NCBI GenBank assembly: GCA_003577315.1
Contig: QEVK01000001.1
Location: forward strand, 62,001-126,000
Reading direction: 5' to 3'
DNA from: Hyphomicrobiales bacterium
Lineage (GTDB): Bacteria; Pseudomonadota; Alphaproteobacteria; Rhizobiales; Rhizobiaceae
DNA: 64,000 nt
The stretch's first letter is position 1, and each line of letters begins with the position of its first letter. Of the stretch, positions 61,565 to 64,000 are shown piece after piece. The notes under the pieces were generated by a model. That model did not search any database. It was not told the origin of the DNA and saw only the letters and a list, made by a program, of their open reading frames with translations. The position numbers and the translations under genes are program-made.

Positions 61565-61664
61565 GCATCGGACCGGAAAGTTTATGCGCTTTCCGGATAA
61601 ATCCGATGCGCAAACAAAAGGATAGAGCGACGCGCATCCCGAAGGATGCGCAATGTTGCTCTAG
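61565..61664. repeat. RIME-like mosaic palindromic element / fhs terminator
   Basis: Two adjacent hairpins. The left one pairs 61565-61580 (GCATCGGA then CCGGAAAG) with 61589-61596 and 61602-61609, with a 5-nt bulge. The right one has a GCGCATCC / GGATGCGC core (61632-61639, 61644-61651), a TTCG tetraloop on the fhs strand, and outer arms TAGAGC / GCTCTA (61623-61628, 61658-61663). It resembles mosaic intergenic elements abundant in rhizobia. The right hairpin plus CCTTTTGTTTG makes a good fhs terminator, and its outer arm supplies the fhs stop codon. Confidence 0.75.
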
Positions 61665-63340
61665 AAAAGACCCTCGATCTCGCCGCGTTCGTTGAGGAAG
61701 ATCCGCTCGGACGACGGGCTCTTCGGCAGGCCGGGCATGGTCATGATCTCGCCGCAGATCGCCACGACGAAGCCGGCGCCGGCCGCAAGCCGCACCTCGC
61801 GCACCGGCACGACATGGCCGGTCGGCGCGCCGCGCAGGTTGGGGTCGGTCGAGAACGAATACTGCGTCTTGGCCATGCACACCGGCAGGTGGCCGTAGCC
61901 CTGGCGCTCCCACTGGTGGAGCTGGTCGCGCACGCTCTTGTCGGCGATGGCCTCCGAGCCGCGATAGACGCGCTTGACGATGGTGTCGATCTTGTCGAAC
62001 AGCCCCATCTCGTCGGGGTAGAGCGGCGCGAACTGTGCGCCGCCGCCTTCGGCGAGCTCCACCACCTTGTGCGCCAGCTCCTCGATGCCGGCCGAGCCTT
62101 CCGCCCAGTGACGGCAGACGATGGCGTCCGTCCCCTGCTCGGCCACATAGGCCTTCACGGCCGCGATCTCGGCCCCGGTGTCGGTCGCGAAATGGTTGAT
62201 CGCCACCACCGACGGCACGCCGAACTGCTTCACGTTCTCGATGTGGCGGCCGAGATTGGCGCAGCCTCTGGCCACCGCCTCGACGTTCTCGAGCCCGAGG
62301 TCGTCCTTCTTCACCCCTCCGTTCATCTTCAGCGCCCTGACCGTGGCGACGATGACGGCGGCGGACGGATGCAGGCCGGCCTTGCGGCACTTGATGTCGA
62401 AGAACTTCTCCGCCCCGAGGTCGGCGCCGAAGCCGGCCTCCGTCACCACGTAGTCGGCGAGCTTCAGCGCCGTCGTCGTGGCCGCGACCGAGTTGCAGCC
62501 GTGGGCGATGTTGGCGAAGGGCCCGCCATGCACGAAGGCGGGATTGTTCTCCAGCGTCTGCACGAGGTTCGGCTGCATGGCGTCCTTCAGGAGCACGGCC
62601 ATCGCCCCGTCGGCCTTCAGGTCGCGGGCGAAGACCGGGCTCTTGTCGCGGCGGTAGCCGACGATGATGTCGCCCAGCCGCCGCTCGAGGTCTTCCAGGT
62701 CGGCCGCCAGGCACAGGATCGCCATCACCTCCGACGCCACCGTGATGTCGAATCCGGCCTCGCGGGGAAAGCCGTTGGCGACCCCGCCCAGCGAGCACAC
62801 GATGTGGCGCAGCGCCCGGTCGTTCATGTCCATCACCCGCCGCCAGGCGATGCGGCGCGTGTCGATACCGAGCTCGTTGCCCCAGTAGATGTGGTTGTCG
62901 ATCAGCGCCGAAAGCAGGTTGTGCGCGGTGGTGACGGCGTGGAAGTCGCCGGTGAAGTGGAGGTTCATGTCCTCCATCGGCACCACCTGGGCATGGCCGC
63001 CGCCGGCAGCGCCCCCCTTCATGCCGAAATTGGGGCCGAGCGAGGCCTCGCGGATGCAGACGGCGGCGCGCTTGCCGATGCGGTTCAGCCCGTCGCCGAG
63101 GCCGACCGTCGTCGTGGTCTTGCCCTCGCCGGCCGGCGTCGGGTTGATCGCGGTGACGAGGACGAGGCGGCCGGCCGGGCGGTCCGCCAGCGAGCGGATG
63201 AAGCCGGCGGACACCTTGGCCTTGTCGTGGCCGTAGGGCAGAAGCTCGGCGGCCGGGATGCCGAGCCTGGCGCCGATCTCCGTGATCGGCTTCTTGTCGG
63301 CCGCGCGGGCGATCTCGATGTCGGACCTGGATTCGCTCAT
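61661..63340 (-). CDS. fhs: Formate--tetrahydrofolate ligase
   Basis: A 559-aa enzyme, the standard length, making 10-formyl-THF from formate, THF and ATP. The P-loop [19 protein letters not shown] (68-86) and downstream blocks [19 protein letters not shown] (shown as [10 protein letters not shown] then MKGGAAGGG) and [20 protein letters not shown] are unmistakable. It feeds the C1 pool, as does the sarcosine oxidase cluster 30 kb away. Monocistronic; its TAG stop is inside the flanking palindromic element. Confidence 0.97.
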   Translation of the reverse strand: MSESRSDIEIARAADKKPITEIGARLGIPAAELLPYGHDKAKVSAGFIRSLADRPAGRLVLVTAINPTPAGEGKTTTTVGLGDGLNRIGKRAAVCIREASLGPNFGMKGGAAGGGHAQVVPMEDMNLHFTGDFHAVTTAHNLLSALIDNHIYWGNELGIDTRRIAWRRVMDMNDRALRHIVCSLGGVANGFPREAGFDITVASEVMAILCLAADLEDLERRLGDIIVGYRRDKSPVFARDLKADGAMAVLLKDAMQPNLVQTLENNPAFVHGGPFANIAHGCNSVAATTTALKLADYVVTEAGFGADLGAEKFFDIKCRKAGLHPSAAVIVATVRALKMNGGVKKDDLGLENVEAVARGCANLGRHIENVKQFGVPSVVAINHFATDTGAEIAAVKAYVAEQGTDAIVCRHWAEGSAGIEELAHKVVELAEGGGAQFAPLYPDEMGLFDKIDTIVKRVYRGSEAIADKSVRDQLHQWERQGYGHLPVCMAKTQYSFSTDPNLRGAPTGHVVPVREVRLAAGAGFVVAICGEIMTMPGLPKSPSSERIFLNERGEIEGLF

Positions 63341-63449
63341 GCGCCCCTCCTCGTTCCTGCCTCCCGGGGAATAAAGCGCAAGGCCGCTCGCCTCACCTGC
63401 CCGAAACGGTCGCGCGATGCGCGGTTTGCGACGCCGGCCCCGCCGCCTC

Positions 63450-64000
63450 CTATCTGTCCAGGATCGACCGCAGCTCGACCAGGTTGGAGCGGACCTGCAG
63501 CAGGTTGAAGCCCATCGTCGCCAGATGCGACGGGAAGATCGCGCTCGATTCGTTGCCGTTGGAGATGATCCAGGGCTGGACGTCGAGCGAGTTGCGCAGG
63601 TTCTGCTCCATGCGGGTCCACAGCGCCGTCAGGTTGCGCTCGGCGATGACGGAGGCGAAGTCGGAGCGCGCGGCGACGAGGATCCCGTAATAGGCGTAGA
63701 GCTGGCCGTAGGCGAACCAGAAGCGGTCGTCGGCCCTCAGGTCGAACCAGCCGGCGTCCGACAGCTCGATGCGCTGGCGCAGGATGTCGGAGGTCGAGCC
63801 GATGTCGCCGGCGATGCGGTCGAGGAACTGCATCAGGTTGTCGGCGCGCGCGTCGAAGGTCGCCTGGCAGCGCTCGAGGCTGGAATTGAAGGCCCGCAGC
63901 TTCTCGATGCCCTCGCGGTAGACGCTGGGCGTCGGCCGCGTCGGGCCGCGCCAGCCGATGTACCAGGCGGTCTCGGCCCAGGCCATGGCCGTGCGCGCGT
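63450..64000 (-). CDS. DUF2333-family protein (5' part beyond window)
   Basis: The frame is open to the last base of the window, so the 178 residues after the Met at 63986 are only the C-terminal part. The sequence ([52 protein letters not shown]) matches my recollection of DUF2333, a rhizobial/alphaproteobacterial family with an N-terminal membrane anchor. Function is unknown. It ends in a helical region ([10 protein letters not shown]). Confidence 0.75.
   Translation of the reverse strand, partial: ARTAMAWAETAWYIGWRGPTRPTPSVYREGIEKLRAFNSSLERCQATFDARADNLMQFLDRIAGDIGSTSDILRQRIELSDAGWFDLRADDRFWFAYGQLYAYYGILVAARSDFASVIAERNLTALWTRMEQNLRNSLDVQPWIISNGNESSAIFPSHLATMGFNLLQVRSNLVELRSILDR

Noticed and set aside
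1-64000. Mobile elements, prophage, CRISPR, defence islands or tRNA-associated integration sites
   Set aside because: No transposase, integrase, phage, Cas or restriction genes and no tRNA-like cloverleaf were seen on either strand; composition is uniform.

Overview
The window is very GC-rich, densely coding DNA. It most resembles an alphaproteobacterium of the Hyphomicrobiales (Rhizobiales), probably near Mesorhizobium/Phyllobacteriaceae. The reasons are a fused TrpE(G) of 729 aa behind a three-Trp leader peptide, a soxBDAG operon, a mosaic palindromic element of the rhizobial RIME type, and a PAN-domain alpha-2-macroglobulin next to pbpC. I saw no tRNA, rRNA, CRISPR array, phage, transposase or IS element. 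It reads as a chromosomal stretch of catabolic operons. About 50 genes are supported; the first and last run off the window.

Left part (1-17 kb): the end of a ThDP-dependent enzyme gene, a PaaX-type regulator, a TerC membrane protein and a PaaI thioesterase. Then comes a nine-gene leftward operon (12800 to 3929) for the back half of reductive pyrimidine catabolism. It encodes an omega-aminotransferase, a cupin, an N-carbamoyl-beta-alanine amidohydrolase, an unknown membrane protein, dihydropyrimidinase and an SsuA/NMT1-type ABC importer. The divergent RutR-type TetR gene follows, then preA/preT (dihydropyrimidine dehydrogenase) in a second leftward operon. Near-identical RutR-like operators lie in front of both operons, so the locus looks like one self-contained regulon: import, reduction, ring opening, decarbamoylation and transamination.

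Middle (17-41 kb): PAN/alpha-2-macroglobulin, PBP1C and a VanX-like D,D-dipeptidase (cell envelope); a convergent secreted caspase-like protein; heterotetrameric sarcosine oxidase soxBDAG followed by a ferredoxin-reductase-like flavoprotein; an aromatic aminotransferase coupled to kynureninase; an exported metallo-beta-lactamase-fold protein; an MFS exporter; and rlmE overlapping a Ppx/GppA phosphatase.

Right part (40-64 kb): a putrescine uptake and degradation operon (PotF-like binding protein, ATPase, two permeases, patD, gabT) with a LysR gene upstream and a medium-chain reductase downstream; a Crp/Fnr regulator; a DUF2946-like protein; an amaB / LysR / amaA lysine-pipecolate locus; DUF411; then trpL-trpE(G) with a visible transcription attenuator and a translationally coupled CDF cation exporter; a TonB-dependent receptor; fhs; and the end of a DUF2333 gene.

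The least explained items are the unknown membrane protein and cupin inside the pyrimidine operon, the paired RutR operators, two strong palindromes in the putrescine locus, and the trp attenuator that appears to control a cation exporter as well.
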